Part shown: piece by piece, positions 35,375-45,759 of the stretch
Numbering within the stretch: the first letter of the stretch is position 1
How the letters are laid out: each line of letters begins with the position of its first letter
Assembly (NCBI GenBank): GCA_963971575.1
Contig: OZ020617.1
Span: 21,723,403-21,787,402, forward strand
Length of the DNA stretch: 64,000 bases
From: Liopterus haemorrhoidalis
Taxonomy: Eukaryota; Arthropoda; Insecta; Coleoptera; Dytiscidae
Direction: 5' to 3'
Position numbers and translations under genes: made by a program
The notes under the pieces: generated by a model
Told to the model about the DNA's origin: nothing
The model's database searches: none
Seen by the model: the letters and a program-made list of their open reading frames with translations, nothing else

Positions 35375-35688
35375 GTATTACCCTCATCGAAATACGCGTT
35401 ATTTTAACACCTACCAATTATTTCGCAAAAACATCGTCATTATTATGCAGCGTTCTTAAGAAGTATAGGTAACGCTAGATTGTTTAGTGTCCTGTATTTC
35501 ACATAGTTATCCTGCTCAGCTGTCACAACACGTATAACATCAATCGCCAATTGCAAAACTGACGGGTTTTTCAAATAGGGTGATATATTTTGCGCCACGT
35601 GATGTGTTTCAACCTATATTTGAATCAGTGTTCAACTCTCACCAACCACTAGCTAGATGAACATAATATAATTAAAAATGTAATTTAC

Positions 35689-35842
35689 CTCATGACGGAA
35701 AAGAGATGAACTGGAAAATAGCAAACAGCAAACATGACCACAACGGCTACTAACATTTTAGCAGCCTTACGCCTGGATCGCAGCTGTCCTTCGGTGCTTG
35801 CATTTGAGTTCATAGTAAACGTGTTACTGCGACGGTTACTTC
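35689..35842 (-). CDS. Internal exon of a rhodopsin-family neuropeptide GPCR (loop 3 and TM6), allatotropin/orexin-receptor-like
   Basis: Read on the minus strand, this exon follows a splice acceptor (ATTTACAG before position 35842) and ends at a donor (GTAAAT after 35689). It holds 50 complete codons with two spare bases at each end. The protein begins with a polar, Ser/Asn/Thr-rich third intracellular loop. The basic stretch RSRRKAAKM follows, then the hydrophobic helix LVAVVVMFAVCYFPVHLFSV. The CYFP motif marks TM6, matching the CWxP position of class A GPCRs. The ARRKxAKMLxxVVxxFAxCYxP pattern is known from allatotropin and orexin receptors. The last codon is split (AG) and is completed by the first base of the exon at 9436. 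A receptor of this type sits in the plasma membrane, binds a peptide and signals through G proteins. Receptor exon: sure. Exact ligand class: inferred from recall, not from alignment. Confidence 0.85.
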
Positions 35843-36640
35843 CTGTAAATTAAATAACTTCATTAACTATATGCTTTTTAGTATAGAAAATTTAATTATA
35901 AATGACGTAAAATAAAACTTATTTTCGGAGTTTGTTTTGGAATGTCTGACGAGTTTTAAAACTACTTTAGATACTGTTTAGCAGTTTTACATTAATATAA
36001 GTTTATACCAAATTAAATATTAATATCTAACTTTGTTTAATTGCTGGTAGCAAGAATGATACTTGAGTAAAGAAATATACTAAATACCGAATAATTAAGA
36101 AATAACCACTTCGTGCAGATTCATACTAGGTGGGTTCATCGACTTGGCAAGAATAAACAATCCCGCGTTGTTATTTGGCTGTCGAACATGTTTTTCTGCA
36201 TTGAAAATCGAGTACGTAGCAATTTTAAATATTTAGGAAAGTGAACAAAACAGCTGCGGAATCTTTTCTGATATTCAAGAGGTTTTTTTGAATTTTTTTT
36301 CTCAAGAATATGCTAACTTAAGGATACACAATAAGGAATATTATGTCAAAAAAATTAGTTATTGAGGTGTAGATATAGGAACTCTAGTCTATAAGGTATT
36401 ATTTATATAGTATATTTTAGTAAAATAATACTTATTATAATTTTTACTTTCTGATGTTAATTGAGGTTAATGGAAAATAATGCATGTCACTGTTCGATTG
36501 CCAAAAAGATTTCATGAATGTCGAGAAAATGGCGAAGATGATACTTTCTGGGCCATACATACCATGCACAGCACACACACCATGCTACAACATCTTCTCC
36601 AGTATTCCATTTCCGTAGCCGTGATTTTATTTCGAATGCA
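35843..36640. other. Upstream intron of the GPCR gene (part), no feature seen
   Basis: On the minus strand this precedes the TM6 exon. No exon for TM1-TM5 could be recognised here or further right. Confidence 0.4.
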
Positions 36641-38012
36641 AGAGTTCGTATCAGTGGCGTAGCCAAGGGGGGACTAAGAAGCTGTAGAGCCCCCCCCCGG
36701 ATACTAAATACATACTCGCACTTATAACCATGTAGACATAATTTTTACAAGTTTACATGCAACGCATCACCTCCAGGGCTACACAGCATTAGCAAATGAT
36801 GCAACGCCATCGAAATAGCGAGTCCTCACTCGGCTTACATTTGTTTTTATGAACAGCGTTGCCAGGTTGGGAGATAAATCGTCGTTTGGGCTAAGATTTT
36901 TTTTTTTCAGTTTTGCGACCTAAAATATAAGCAAGTCGCCGGGAATTGTTGGGCTTTTGACAAATTGGGCTTCTGAAGAGATTTGGGATTTGAGTGAAAT
37001 TGGAACAGTAAACTTCGAACCAAGAAAAATAGCAACAGACCCAATTATTATAGAATAGAATATCAATTTAAATATTGCCCAATTTTAGTTACAAAATCGA
37101 AAATTCAAGAGTCAAAAGAGTGGTGTAATATCACTTGAAACCCAGGAAACCTTAGTTCTCGCATGTTTGATGTTTGTAGATTTGTATTTTGTATGGTGTA
37201 AAATAAAAGAAGAAGTTGACGTTTATGTGATATATTAAGTAAACGAAGATTCATTCATAAATTAATATAATTCTATTTATGTTTACCATTAATATTTCAA
37301 TTAATTGAATATGTGTTACGTGAAAAACAAATCCCATATCTAAACGCGGTGCGGAAGTAGAAGATGGTAATTGAAATAAATTTTGGTTCTTCTTGCGATT
37401 TTTACATGTAAATTTCTTTTGAAAAGAATAAATATATTTCATAATATAAAGTATGTGGTTTAATTTTATAAAAATAATGCATGTTTTGAAAAAAAAGCCC
37501 CCCCAAGAAGAATTCCTGGCTACGCTACTGGTTCGTATTAACACAAGATTTGGCAGTGAAAGACTGGAAATCGTCGAATAAGCACTCGGGTCTCTTCGCA
37601 ATTCATACAGTTATACGATTATACTATCTTATTTTGAATTTCTAATAATAACATAAACTAATAAAAAAATACGAATTATTTCAGGAAACTTATGTCGAGT
37701 CTACTGTCCTAGATCTTTACTAACTAAACCTAACTTAATTACCTAGCTTTTAGGTATACCTACAGTAGTTTATTTTGTGCCACATTAGCCCATCAAAAAT
37801 AGTGTAATAAACTCTAGTAAATATACTCAATTTAGGTAATTAGGTTAGGTTTAGTAAGTTAAAATGTAGCACAGCAGAATTAGGAAAATTAGGAAAAAGC
37901 TAATAGATAATAGACATTTTGCAAAGAGATACGAGTGTTCGGGAATTTCCGGTCTTTCATTGTCATATCTAGTGTTAATACGAACTATTGCATTTCGAAT
38001 CCTTTTGTTCCT
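36630..38012. repeat. Inverted-repeat element with a hAT insertion in its left arm
   Basis: The left arm (36630-36651 continuing at 37531-37595) and right arm (37925-38012, inverted) share TTCGAATGCAAGAGTTCGTA/TTCGAAATGCAATAGTTCGT, GAAAGACYGGAAAT and ACTCG. Between the arms, 37690-37925 contains its own internal inverted repeat around ACTAACTAAACCTAACTTAA, the family also seen at 10.4 kb. No coding sequence. Confidence 0.7.
36652..37530. mobile_element. Non-autonomous hAT element (879 bp) with perfect 8-bp target duplication
   Basis: The termini are CAGTGGCGTAGCCAAGGGGG and, inverted, CAGTAGCGTAGCCAGGAATT. The flanks are GTTCGTAT (36644-36651) and GTTCGTAT (37531-37538), identical. C- and G-runs just inside each end are typical of this hAT group. 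There is no transposase frame. Confidence 0.93.
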
Positions 38013-38029
38013 GGATTCATAGGCTGTTA

Positions 38030-38861
38030 TTGTTATTATATACCATCGAAACCCAGTTATGCTCTATCATCATAGATGGATTTTATTTTCAGTTGTTTAG
38101 TTATGATATATAACTAACTGATGTTTTGGTTCCTGAAGGGGGTTCGGACCCGAGGACCACCCCTTTGTGTGTGTGCCTTTTATCACCCAAACCATGTAGA
38201 AATGAAGTATTAGTAAGAAAAAATAGAATAAATAAAAAATAAATAAATAAAAGTAAAATAAAGATAAAGAGAACGGTCGTGGCTCTGTAAGGGAGGTAAT
38301 TTTGGTATTGTTTAGAAATAAAATTTCATATGTAAATTCAATATAATCATCAAATTAGAGTAAAATATTAAAAATGTTAAATGATAAAAAATAATCTATT
38401 TCTTAGTAGGGACACTTAAGGGCAGACTTTTGTAAACTTAACATGAAAAGTGAATCGTTAATCCTTAATCAGATGAAATCTCTGGTAATAAATAAGATTA
38501 GAAGTATTAGAACCATATGGGAAAATCTATTAATCTCTGTCTTAAAATACATATAAGTTGGTTACTTATCTGGGGAGATTATACAATTTAATTTATGGAT
38601 TATAAATGTCGTCTCGATTGACCGGAGTGTGAAATGATATTTAACAGTTGGCAGTGTAAGTCGCTCAGGGTGGTTCTGTTTTTATGAAAAGTTGAGCTTA
38701 AACCGTCGTAAAGTTAAGTCATGTTTTAAGAGTGCAGTTTAGACAGTTATAAGGTGAAGACAATGTTTAAGAGTTGGTTTTTAAGAGTCATGGGTTTAAG
38801 ACATGGGTATTTAGGGGAGTGGAGTTTAGTCATCATGGGTTAGAGTCATTTAGTGTTGTCG
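38030..38861. other. Low-complexity region, possibly an old LTR
   Basis: From 38640 to 38861 the sequence is G/T-rich with repeated GAGTTTAG, AAGAGTT and TTTAAGA phrases. It continues at 39542 after a LINE insertion. A GGGTTCGGACCCGAGGACC palindrome lies near 38150. Ends could not be matched, so LTR is only a guess. Confidence 0.3.
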
Positions 38862-38874
38862 GTCGAGTCGAGTT

Positions 38875-39528
38875 TTTTTTTATTATATTGTTTTATTGGC
38901 CATTAGTTTCTACAACCATATTAGCCAGTTATAAATATAAATATACAATATATACAATAAAAATACAATAATAAATATATAATAATTTTATAAATTTTTT
39001 CTTCACAATAAAAGTTTAGATTTCTTCAGATGTATTTTTTAATTTCATTGCCTAGTTATAATTGTCTTGATAACTGTCTATATAATATATTGTCTACTAC
39101 ATTCTGAAGTTGATGTCTTTCAAAAATTTTGTTATGTGTTTGAAATTCCTAATGTTGTTTCTGTCTAGTAATGTATTGAAATTTAAATTTTGTAGTCCAT
39201 TTTTCTTAAATGATTCTATCATTTTACTTCTGGCCTCTTCATACAAATAACAATCAAATAATATATGTTGTAAAGACGCGATTGTTTCATAATCACAGGT
39301 ACAAAGAGGATTTTGAATAACTCCAATTTTGTTCAGATGTTCCGGAGTGCTGCAATGTCCAATTCTCATCCTACATATTTGAGTAATATTCATCCTTTTA
39401 CTTTTATATTCTTGGAACCAAAGTTTTTTTGTAATAATTTTTTGAATATCTCCATATCTTTTCCTTTTTGTAAGTAGGCTTGTGTTGTACTCATCCTGCC
39501 ATTTGTGAAATATTTTTAATCTGTTAAC
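38875..39528 (-). mobile_element. 5'-truncated LINE 3' piece with 13-bp target duplication
   Basis: The insertion is flanked by GTCGAGTCGAGTT at 38862-38874 and again at 39529-39541. The poly-T next to the left copy is the poly-A tail of a minus-strand LINE. Its coding part is the C-terminal domain described in the next entry. A long exact duplication suggests a recent insertion. Confidence 0.85.
39097..39528 (-). pseudogene. C-terminal region of a LINE ORF2 (zinc-knuckle-like, after RNase H)
   Basis: The minus-strand frame is open and includes ITQICRMRIGHCSTPEHLNK, then IGVIQNPLCTCDYETIASLQ and HILFDCYLYEEARSKM. The pattern RLRIGHx..H..., CxCxxxxETxxHxLFxC is the zinc-binding tail after the RNase H domain in Jockey/I/R1-group LINEs. 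Reverse transcriptase and most of RNase H are missing because of 5' truncation. The frame stays open leftwards to 39097 (stop) with no disabling change, consistent with a young copy. Confidence 0.75.
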
Positions 39529-39541
39529 GTCGAGTCGAGTT

Positions 39542-40800
39542 AAAGAAGAAAGTAATTCTGTATGAACATTAGTGTAGTGTCCAGCTAAAGACATTTGAGA
39601 GATAAATGGTTTTAGAGGATGTCAATCAGAACTTTGGTGTCCATTGGACAAATTAGTGATTTAGTGTCTCTGATTTAAATATAGCTGTCGTCGTTAATTT
39701 GTAAGTCTATGTAAATATTGTAAATATTAAACCGTATCATAATTAAAGTAGATTAGATAAAATGTTGACTTTAACAGAACAACCCTTAACTCCTTCCAAG
39801 AATCATAACAACCAGCTAGAGTTTGATGAATGAGAGTAAGTACAAATGAAAATACTTAAATTCAAACAGCCAACCGTGACATTTTATATCTGTATATCGT
39901 AGGCTTCCCACAGCTTAGTTAGTTAGTGTGTGGAGTACTGAGCGGCGGGCAAGAATTCATTACCAGGCACTGGCAAAAACACCTTTTTTCGACCGTTTCT
40001 CTCTCGGAAGGCATAGGGCAACCACCGAGGTAAAAACCCTAGTAAAATTTCCCCAAAATAATTAGTGGTTCATATTCCACGATAGTAAAAGGTCCCATAC
40101 GATTGTGTTACACAGGCAACACACAGAGCATCGAGCAAGACACTGTAATAAGAAAGATAAAGTATCCATTATTATTTAAATAATTTAAATTATGTTCACA
40201 TATAAGTTTAGAATTTATTATTCCCATTAATAAAAAAAAGCAATCCAAAAAGTAAATGAAGCAAATATATAGGTCTGGTAATTAAAATCAAAAATTCCAT
40301 TGTTACGGTGTAATGTGTTGTTTGATTATAAACAAGTGATAAATTGTAATAAAATAAACAAAACAGATTAAACAAAAACAAACCAAATTACCAAGTAACA
40401 ATTGAAACTGGAATCACTGGAAGCAAATATCTTGTAATAATATGCTGAAATAAACAATTTGTGAATGAGATTTGCAAACTATTATAACTGTATTCCAATG
40501 GATTGTAAAATGGAATGATTTTATATGGATATATTCTAATTATGAGAATTTAGGTCAGCAAAACGTTTATCACTGCGCAGAGTAGCACACAAACTATATT
40601 TTGTCGCTATTACAAGAGTACATAATATATAGAGGTTTAACTAGGGTAACCAACAGTCTCGGCCCTTTGTAGAAGTGACCTGGTACAACACTAGGCAAGA
40701 TATACTTGTCTCGATTTTTCACAATATGTAAAGTAGCAAAAAATGCGGATCGAAGTGAAGACAAAAAAGAGAACGGATCAAAGTTAAGACCAGATAAGAA
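39542..40800. other. AT-rich sequence, no gene recognised
   Basis: Positions 39542-39800 continue the low-complexity segment interrupted by the LINE. The rest shows nothing supportable. Confidence 0.4.
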
Positions 40801-40834
40801 AAATTGATATGAAGTGCGAATTTTCGTACATTTC

Positions 40835-41466
40835 AGGGATTTGTAGGTATATAGTAAGTGATAACAATTTGTAGGTACATATTAAAAATCATAAAATTTG
40901 ATAAATTTTGAAAGAATTACCTACGTGATTCCATCTAGAGACTTTCCCAGTCAGTCAGAGATATAGTGTAAGCACGGTTAAATATTGTAAGCATTGTGTT
41001 CTGTGTAATTCTGGAAAATGCACATTATTTGTCAGAAATTTTAAATAACACAAATCGTGTAACAAATTTTAAAAATATAATTATTTTTCTCAACGACACA
41101 AAAAGTTCTATAATTTTCAAAAAACTATCTCAATGTACATTATTAAGAATTTTACAGATTACTGGATCAAATCGGGTGGGGGACAAAAGTTTCTTGACAC
41201 ATTTTTGCAGAAATCTCTATTGCTAAAATAAATAATTATTTGCTAGTTTATCCATGCATTTAGAGGTTTAATCTCATATCCCACTCAAAATTTAAAAAAC
41301 ATATTTATTTTTTCGTTGAATACATATTTGTTTATATGTGGATCAAAGAGATGTGCCAAATTTCAACTTTCTAAATCCAATCGCTTGTCCACAATTTCTA
41401 GGGTATAGACAGGCAGACAGACAAGTGACGTTATAAGGGTTTTTTGGTCATACCTACAAAACCCTA
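40835..41466 (+). mobile_element. Repeat family ending GGTCATACCTACAAAACCCTA, copy 2
   Basis: The left CAGGGATTTGTAGGTATA and right ATACCTACAAAACCCTA match copy 1 at 11786-12802, with the same internal phrases (ACATTTTTGCAGAAATC, ACATATTTGTTTATAT, GGATCAAAGAG) and the GGCAGACAGACA run at 41412. It is about 385 bp shorter than copy 1 and lacks the tRNA-like segment. The preceding AAATTGATATGAAGTGCGAA also matches copy 1. Confidence 0.7.
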
Positions 41467-42095
41467 AAAAAATATGTTATTTTCTATCTGAAATATTAAA
41501 ATTTAAATTAAAAAGATAGGATAATGAAGGAGGTTATCTGGATAAAAGACAATAGATAATAACTCTAGTATCTAGATAAGTTTTGAGAAAATTTTATCTA
41601 GATAATCCCAACACTGGTCAAGATATAGGCTGTATATGTATAATAATTAATTAGGGGCTATGTACCTACTGTTGCGAAACACGGATGGATCGAAGCATAC
41701 CCCAAGGATCTTAATTGTAAATATTGGAAGCCCCCGATCAAAACGTTGTTCTTGTAAAATAGAGTTTATTAAACACATTAAACAAAACGGCAATAGCGAG
41801 CAACACGCGCAGAATGCATATTCCGCGCTAGTTGCACAATATAATATTTTGAATTGTGTCCTGACTTTTTCGGTTGGCTCCCAAGATTTTAAGGATTCCC
41901 CAAATTGGCTGACCAAAGTTTTATCAGCCTAGGTTCAACTCAACGTATCTAGAAACAATTATAGAAAACAGTGTATCCATCTATTGCCCAATAACTAAAA
42001 TAAGTACAACACCAATAACACCAACACGTTCTTGATACATATTAAATATTTTTTATTAAGACTGAATCAAGGCAAAGAATACAGTACCCCTGCAA

Positions 42096-42395
42096 AAGGC
42101 GCGCACCTAGAAAATTTTCTGAGGGGGGGGCTCAGAAAGTTACTTAAATTATTAAAAAGTTCTCACTTCTAAACTACAAGTGATGACCTAAAAAAAAAGG
42201 TCCTTACTTCTAAAATACAAATGATGACCAAAAAAGGTCCTCGATTATGTTTTGCCAGAAACAAGTAACAATCACATGTTTTTGGAGCTCTTGTGGGGGG
42301 TCTCATCTCTTATATTTTGATAAAAACACGCAAAAACCATGTGTTTTTAGGGGGGGGGGGTTAAATCCTGTGCGACCCACCTGGGTGCGCGCCTG
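42096..42395. mobile_element. hAT MITE (300 bp) with 8-bp target duplication
   Basis: The termini are AAGGCGCGCACCTAG and, inverted, CAGGCGCGCACCCAGG. The flanks are CCCTGCAA (42088-42095) and TCCTGCAA (42396-42403), one mismatch. G-runs (8 and 10) lie inside each end. Internally it holds two diverged copies of a block ending TGATGACCWAAAAAAAGGTCC, at 42180 and 42222. Confidence 0.82.
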
Positions 42396-42403
42396 TCCTG
42401 CAA

Positions 42404-43570
42404 CAAACCACAAGATCCCTTCGTGTTTAATATACCCCGCTCCCCCCCGCTCTCGTCTCTTTCACATTCGAAGGTATTACACCGTCATAACGGATTAACT
42501 ACTATCTATTTTCATTATTCTTATGCTGCTAGTAAAAAAATCATCATTACATAGTTACAAACATTGTACATGCAAAGAATTAACATGGACATTGTGAAAT
42601 TCCTACAGTTAAATGGTAGGAAGTAAGGGTAGAAATAAATTTGACATTTCAGTAAAATTTAAGGACTACAGTACACTATGTGACAGTTATTTTCTGCATT
42701 GTTGGATGTAATTGCAACTTGTGGCATATAGTCATGCAATAATACGAGGGCTGTCTGCAAACTAAGTTTAAAGAATAATTTAACAATATAAAAAAATACT
42801 AAAAATCTGAATATTTGAAGTTATTCACTGTTCTTAAAACGGCCGCATAAGAGGAATCACAACGGTATAGTTCTTAAGAGCGTAATGTACCTGGGTTACG
42901 CGCAACGGAAACGTGCATTTGGAAAGGCCAAATAATTTGAACCAAATGTTGTCGGATCAATTTGATTTTTTTTTTAATTTGAAGGTAAAGATAGGCTCCG
43001 GTCGATTTTAGAGTTAAAATTTGGTTTTATTTTCAATTTTCAGTTTTACAATGTCCTAAACTTTGCCTAACTTCACATCACTGTTACTCCGTAAATCAAT
43101 AACAATTGCAAATTCCATTGCTGAAATCCTATAGATTGTACTTTTATATTTAAAATGAGCACTTGTTTATGAAAATTAATTAACATTTAGCACCAATTGT
43201 TTGGCTCACACCGAAACACTATTCATATGAAATACTGGCATTTACAAGCATCGAGAGATATATCCATCTGGTAGCGTGGTTTTAAACTAATCTAGTCATA
43301 GTAGAGGGTGTCTAAGCTCCGTCTTCATTTTCTATACCTATCTTTGAATTCGGTGTTTGTTTAGTAAAACATAAACTGTTGACTATGCTTAAAAAGTTGT
43401 GTTTTATTCAATAATTTTCTATTGATTTATAAAAATAGGTAACTGAAGATCTTTGGAATAAAACAGTTTGTGATGTCAAATTTACGTGTTTAATTTTAGA
43501 CTTTGCTCTTTCCGTGGTAGAATACAAATTCATATTGACACAAAAAATGGTCCCAAAAATTAAGTTAAAT
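42404..43570. other. AT-rich sequence with a possible mariner terminus
   Basis: ATACGAGGGCTGTCTGCAAAC at 42751 looks like a mariner left TIR. No inverted partner or transposase was found within reach. Confidence 0.35.
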
Positions 43571-43575
43571 AATTA

Positions 43576-43711
43576 TGGCCGGTTTCTGAAAGCTTAGTTA
43601 ATTATAATCAAATGGTTAGAACTTGGTTGCTATGGTTACGTATGGGATTGTTATACTGTAATCGAGTTTAACCAAATGGTTAAACTCGGCTAAGCTTTCA
43701 GAAACCGGCCC
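43576..43711. mobile_element. Harbinger-like MITE (136 bp)
   Basis: The termini GGCCGGTTTCTGAAAGCTTAG and, inverted, GGGCCGGTTTCTGAAAGCTTAG match over more than 20 bases. TTA flanks both sides (43573-43575, 43712-43714), the target duplication typical of PIF/Harbinger transposons. There is a second internal inverted pair (AATGGTTA/TAACCA), giving a hairpin-like MITE. Confidence 0.85.
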
Positions 43712-43765
43712 TTAGTTGTAAACACAAATAAAATTACACTTAAGACGAACTGAATTATCTACATC

Positions 43766-43900
43766 TATCTATATATATATAAAAGGCAATGTCCTGACTG
43801 ACTGACTGACTGACTCATTCACTCATCACCATCCAGCCCGAACCCCTGGGCCTAGAAACTTGAAATGCGGAGAGTATGTTCCCTTCATGACAGAAGCACC
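43766..43900 (+). repeat. Possible Helitron 5' terminus with (GACT)n
   Basis: TCTATCTATATATATATAAA, then AGGCAATGTCCTGACTGACTG and a conserved-looking downstream stretch. Insect Helitrons often start TC-TATATATATAAA. No 3' CTRR hairpin end was located, so the call is tentative. Confidence 0.35.
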
Positions 43901-44084
43901 CACTAAGAAAGGTTTTTTCGCAATTCAACTCCTAAGGGGTGAAAAGAGGACAAATGTGATTTCAAGGATTGCTTAATATCTCTTAGAATCAATAAGATAT
44001 CGACTTGTTTTTTTGCTTATAACTATATTAATTTTTAAATTATTTTTTGAATTTCCTATTTATCTCCCCTAGTATAATTTTAGG

Positions 44085-44144
44085 GGTGCTTAATAAATTT
44101 CTGACACGCCAAGGGGTACGTCAAAAAATGTTGAGAACCACTGG
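44085..44144. repeat. hAT right-end fragment
   Basis: The reverse complement of the end at 44143 reads CAGTGGTTCTCAACATTTTT, a common hAT terminus. No left end or duplication partner (GTCTACAA) was found. Confidence 0.45.
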
Positions 44145-44789
44145 TCTACAATGAGGGTCAGAGACGTAGCAGGAGGGGATTGGAGAGAAACTTCTTCACA
44201 CATATTATTATTGATGATAAAAAAAACTATTATTTCTACAAAATTATCTGTAAAATCAGAATTGATAATAAATATACTTTTCACATACAAGGGCTTATTT
44301 TAAAGATAAAATTACAATACAGAGTGGTCAAGTGTTAACATTTGTAAATTTTATTCATTTACTGAGAGAACAGTGATGTGAAGTTAAAAAAAAGTTTAGC
44401 ACTGTAAAATTCATAATAAATAAATCAAATTGATTCGAATATATTTTGTATATATTTGACGGTTCCGAAAAATACAGGTTGATTTATAAATATTAGCACT
44501 TTTCCCTCTACCTGTAAGCTACTTCCAGGTGGGGCAACTTGCGTTCACACCCCCAATGACGTATTAAGACTACTGGCCACCGCACCCCGCGGTCAACGAT
44601 GGACTTTGGAGGTCGCTACATTCAGCTCTTGAAAGTTTATACTAAGCTGACAATCTGAATTAAAATTAGTAACAATCTATACGTCAAAATTTGTAGAGAA
44701 TTTTTATCTAACTGGATATTTTTAAATATAATCAAAAATTTTATGTAACTGTAAATAAACAAATTGCATTATAAACGCCATCTTGTACA

Positions 44790-45590
44790 TAATAAAATTT
44801 CCTTTTCAGTGCATTTTAATTTTTTGTCATTCTTAATAAAAATTTCCTATTTATTTATTTTTACCGACCGCCAACATATATAAGGGAGGTCACAATACAA
44901 TCATACCGATTTTGACATTTCGAGATTTCGATGGATCGAATTGAGGTCCCTACATAACGTTTTAACTATTTTTAGCATGTCTGTCCGTCTCTCCGTCTGT
45001 CTGTCCGTCTGTGTACACGTGCAAAGCAAATTCGGCTGAAAGGATATTTATGAAACTTCATATTTAAGCTTCTGCCATCAATGGCACGAGTTGATCAACT
45101 TTTGGTAAAAATCGGTTGACTAAAAATGGGAGTTTACAAGTATCGATTTTAAGATTTTTATGAATATTTCACAACAGAAAAATATTTAGAAAAAATTTAT
45201 TGAACAAAAGTTGCTATAAAAGCAATAATTAATAACTTTTATTTGAGACGTTTTTTGATAAAACGAAAAATTTTTATAAAATTTTTCGAAATTTTTTCTG
45301 TCTCAATTTTTTCATACTTATATGTAACGTTTCCATGGTCATGATAAATAATATCTCTGTTAGAAAATATTAGGCCAAGTTATTTCTACTCTGCTGCTAG
45401 AATGTATTACTTTATGAAGTACTTTGTTATGGCGGTCGGTCCTGTGGTGGCCACAGCTGATTTTTTTATCTTCAAAATATGGAAATGGTATTAAAATTTT
45501 TAGCATGTCATTTATTTCCATGGTTTCACTATTCTAAAATTTCCATTTAGTTCCGCCTAATCATTTGGAATAGTTCAATGTATTTATTTA
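44790..45590. mobile_element. TA-type MITE family A copy 2, split by another MITE
   Basis: The sequences 44805-44872 and 45462-45575 align, in order, with the reverse complement of 34801-35060 (shared TGCATTTTAATTTTTTGTCA, TTCAAAATATGGAAA and CCATGGTTTCAC). They end at TTCCGCCTAATCATTTGGAA. The 568-bp element at 44873-45440 lies between them. The left terminus of this copy is lost. Confidence 0.75.
44873..45440. mobile_element. MITE with ACCGACCGCCA termini (568 bp)
   Basis: The left ACCGACCGCCAACA and inverted right ACCGACCGCCATAACA are terminal repeats. A (GTCT/GTCC)n run lies at 44980-45012. It interrupts family A copy 2, whose uninterrupted form is at 34.8-35.2 kb. No ORF; superfamily not assigned. 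Confidence 0.75.
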
Positions 45591-45596
45591 AAGCTA

Positions 45597-45756
45597 CAGT
45601 CTGTTCCAAACGATTAGGCGGAACTAACCTGAATTTTCATTTTTGTCATTAGCTCCTTTTTTTTATGTATTGAAGTTGGGCTTCAAAGCTTCAATCAATC
45701 GGTAAAAGTAACTAGAATTGAAAATCTAGTTCCGCCTAAACCAAAGGAACAGACTT
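45597..45756. mobile_element. TA-flanked MITE, family A short copy (160 bp)
   Basis: The termini are CAGTCTGTTCCAAACGATTA and, inverted, AAGTCTGTTCCTTTGGTTTA, followed by GGCGGAACTA on both sides. Flanking TA lies at 45595-45596 and 45757-45758. It lies almost back to back with copy 2. Confidence 0.82.
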
Positions 45757-45759
45757 TAT

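Larger units (their letters stand above)
33720..35600 (-). pseudogene. DUF4817-type mariner-like transposase remnant, split by a hAT element
   Basis: On the minus strand a broken transposase reads through the hAT insertion at 34292-35374. From 34270 downwards come NRLNNSFWGTANPPIKHPTS, CCGVYVEREIGYYFFKDAIG, then FQQDDATKHTARDTLKLLKE (second catalytic Asp in QQDDAT), LPQNIVALKENLRQEID and EVMEISIKR. This is the common insect family whose members carry an N-terminal DUF4817 and a DDE_3 catalytic domain. Stops and frameshifts are many. Sequence beyond 35382 should hold the upstream part but is badly decayed. Confidence 0.65.
9437..35688 (-). other. Roughly 26.25-kb intron of the GPCR gene, filled with transposable elements
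   Basis: The interval is bounded on the minus strand by a GTAAAT donor at 35688-35683 and a TTCAG acceptor at 9437. Both flanking exons are class A GPCR segments in matching phase (phase 2). It contains at least four hAT copies, two mariner or DUF4817-type remnants, one intact LINE, several LINE fragments, a solo LTR and several MITEs. No further exon of the receptor is seen inside it, nor is one expected, because TM6 runs directly into TM7 across this junction. Confidence 0.75.

Noticed and set aside
37834..37860. Telomere-type TTAGG repeat
   Set aside because: Only TTAGGTTAGG occurs, inside a MITE-like palindrome; no array.
38115..39890. An LTR running from TGTTTTGG to AACA around the LINE insertion
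   Set aside because: Ends and flanking duplication could not be matched convincingly.
42740..42960. A mariner copy starting ATACGAGGGCTGTC
   Set aside because: No inverted partner and no transposase were found; kept only as a note in the region entry.
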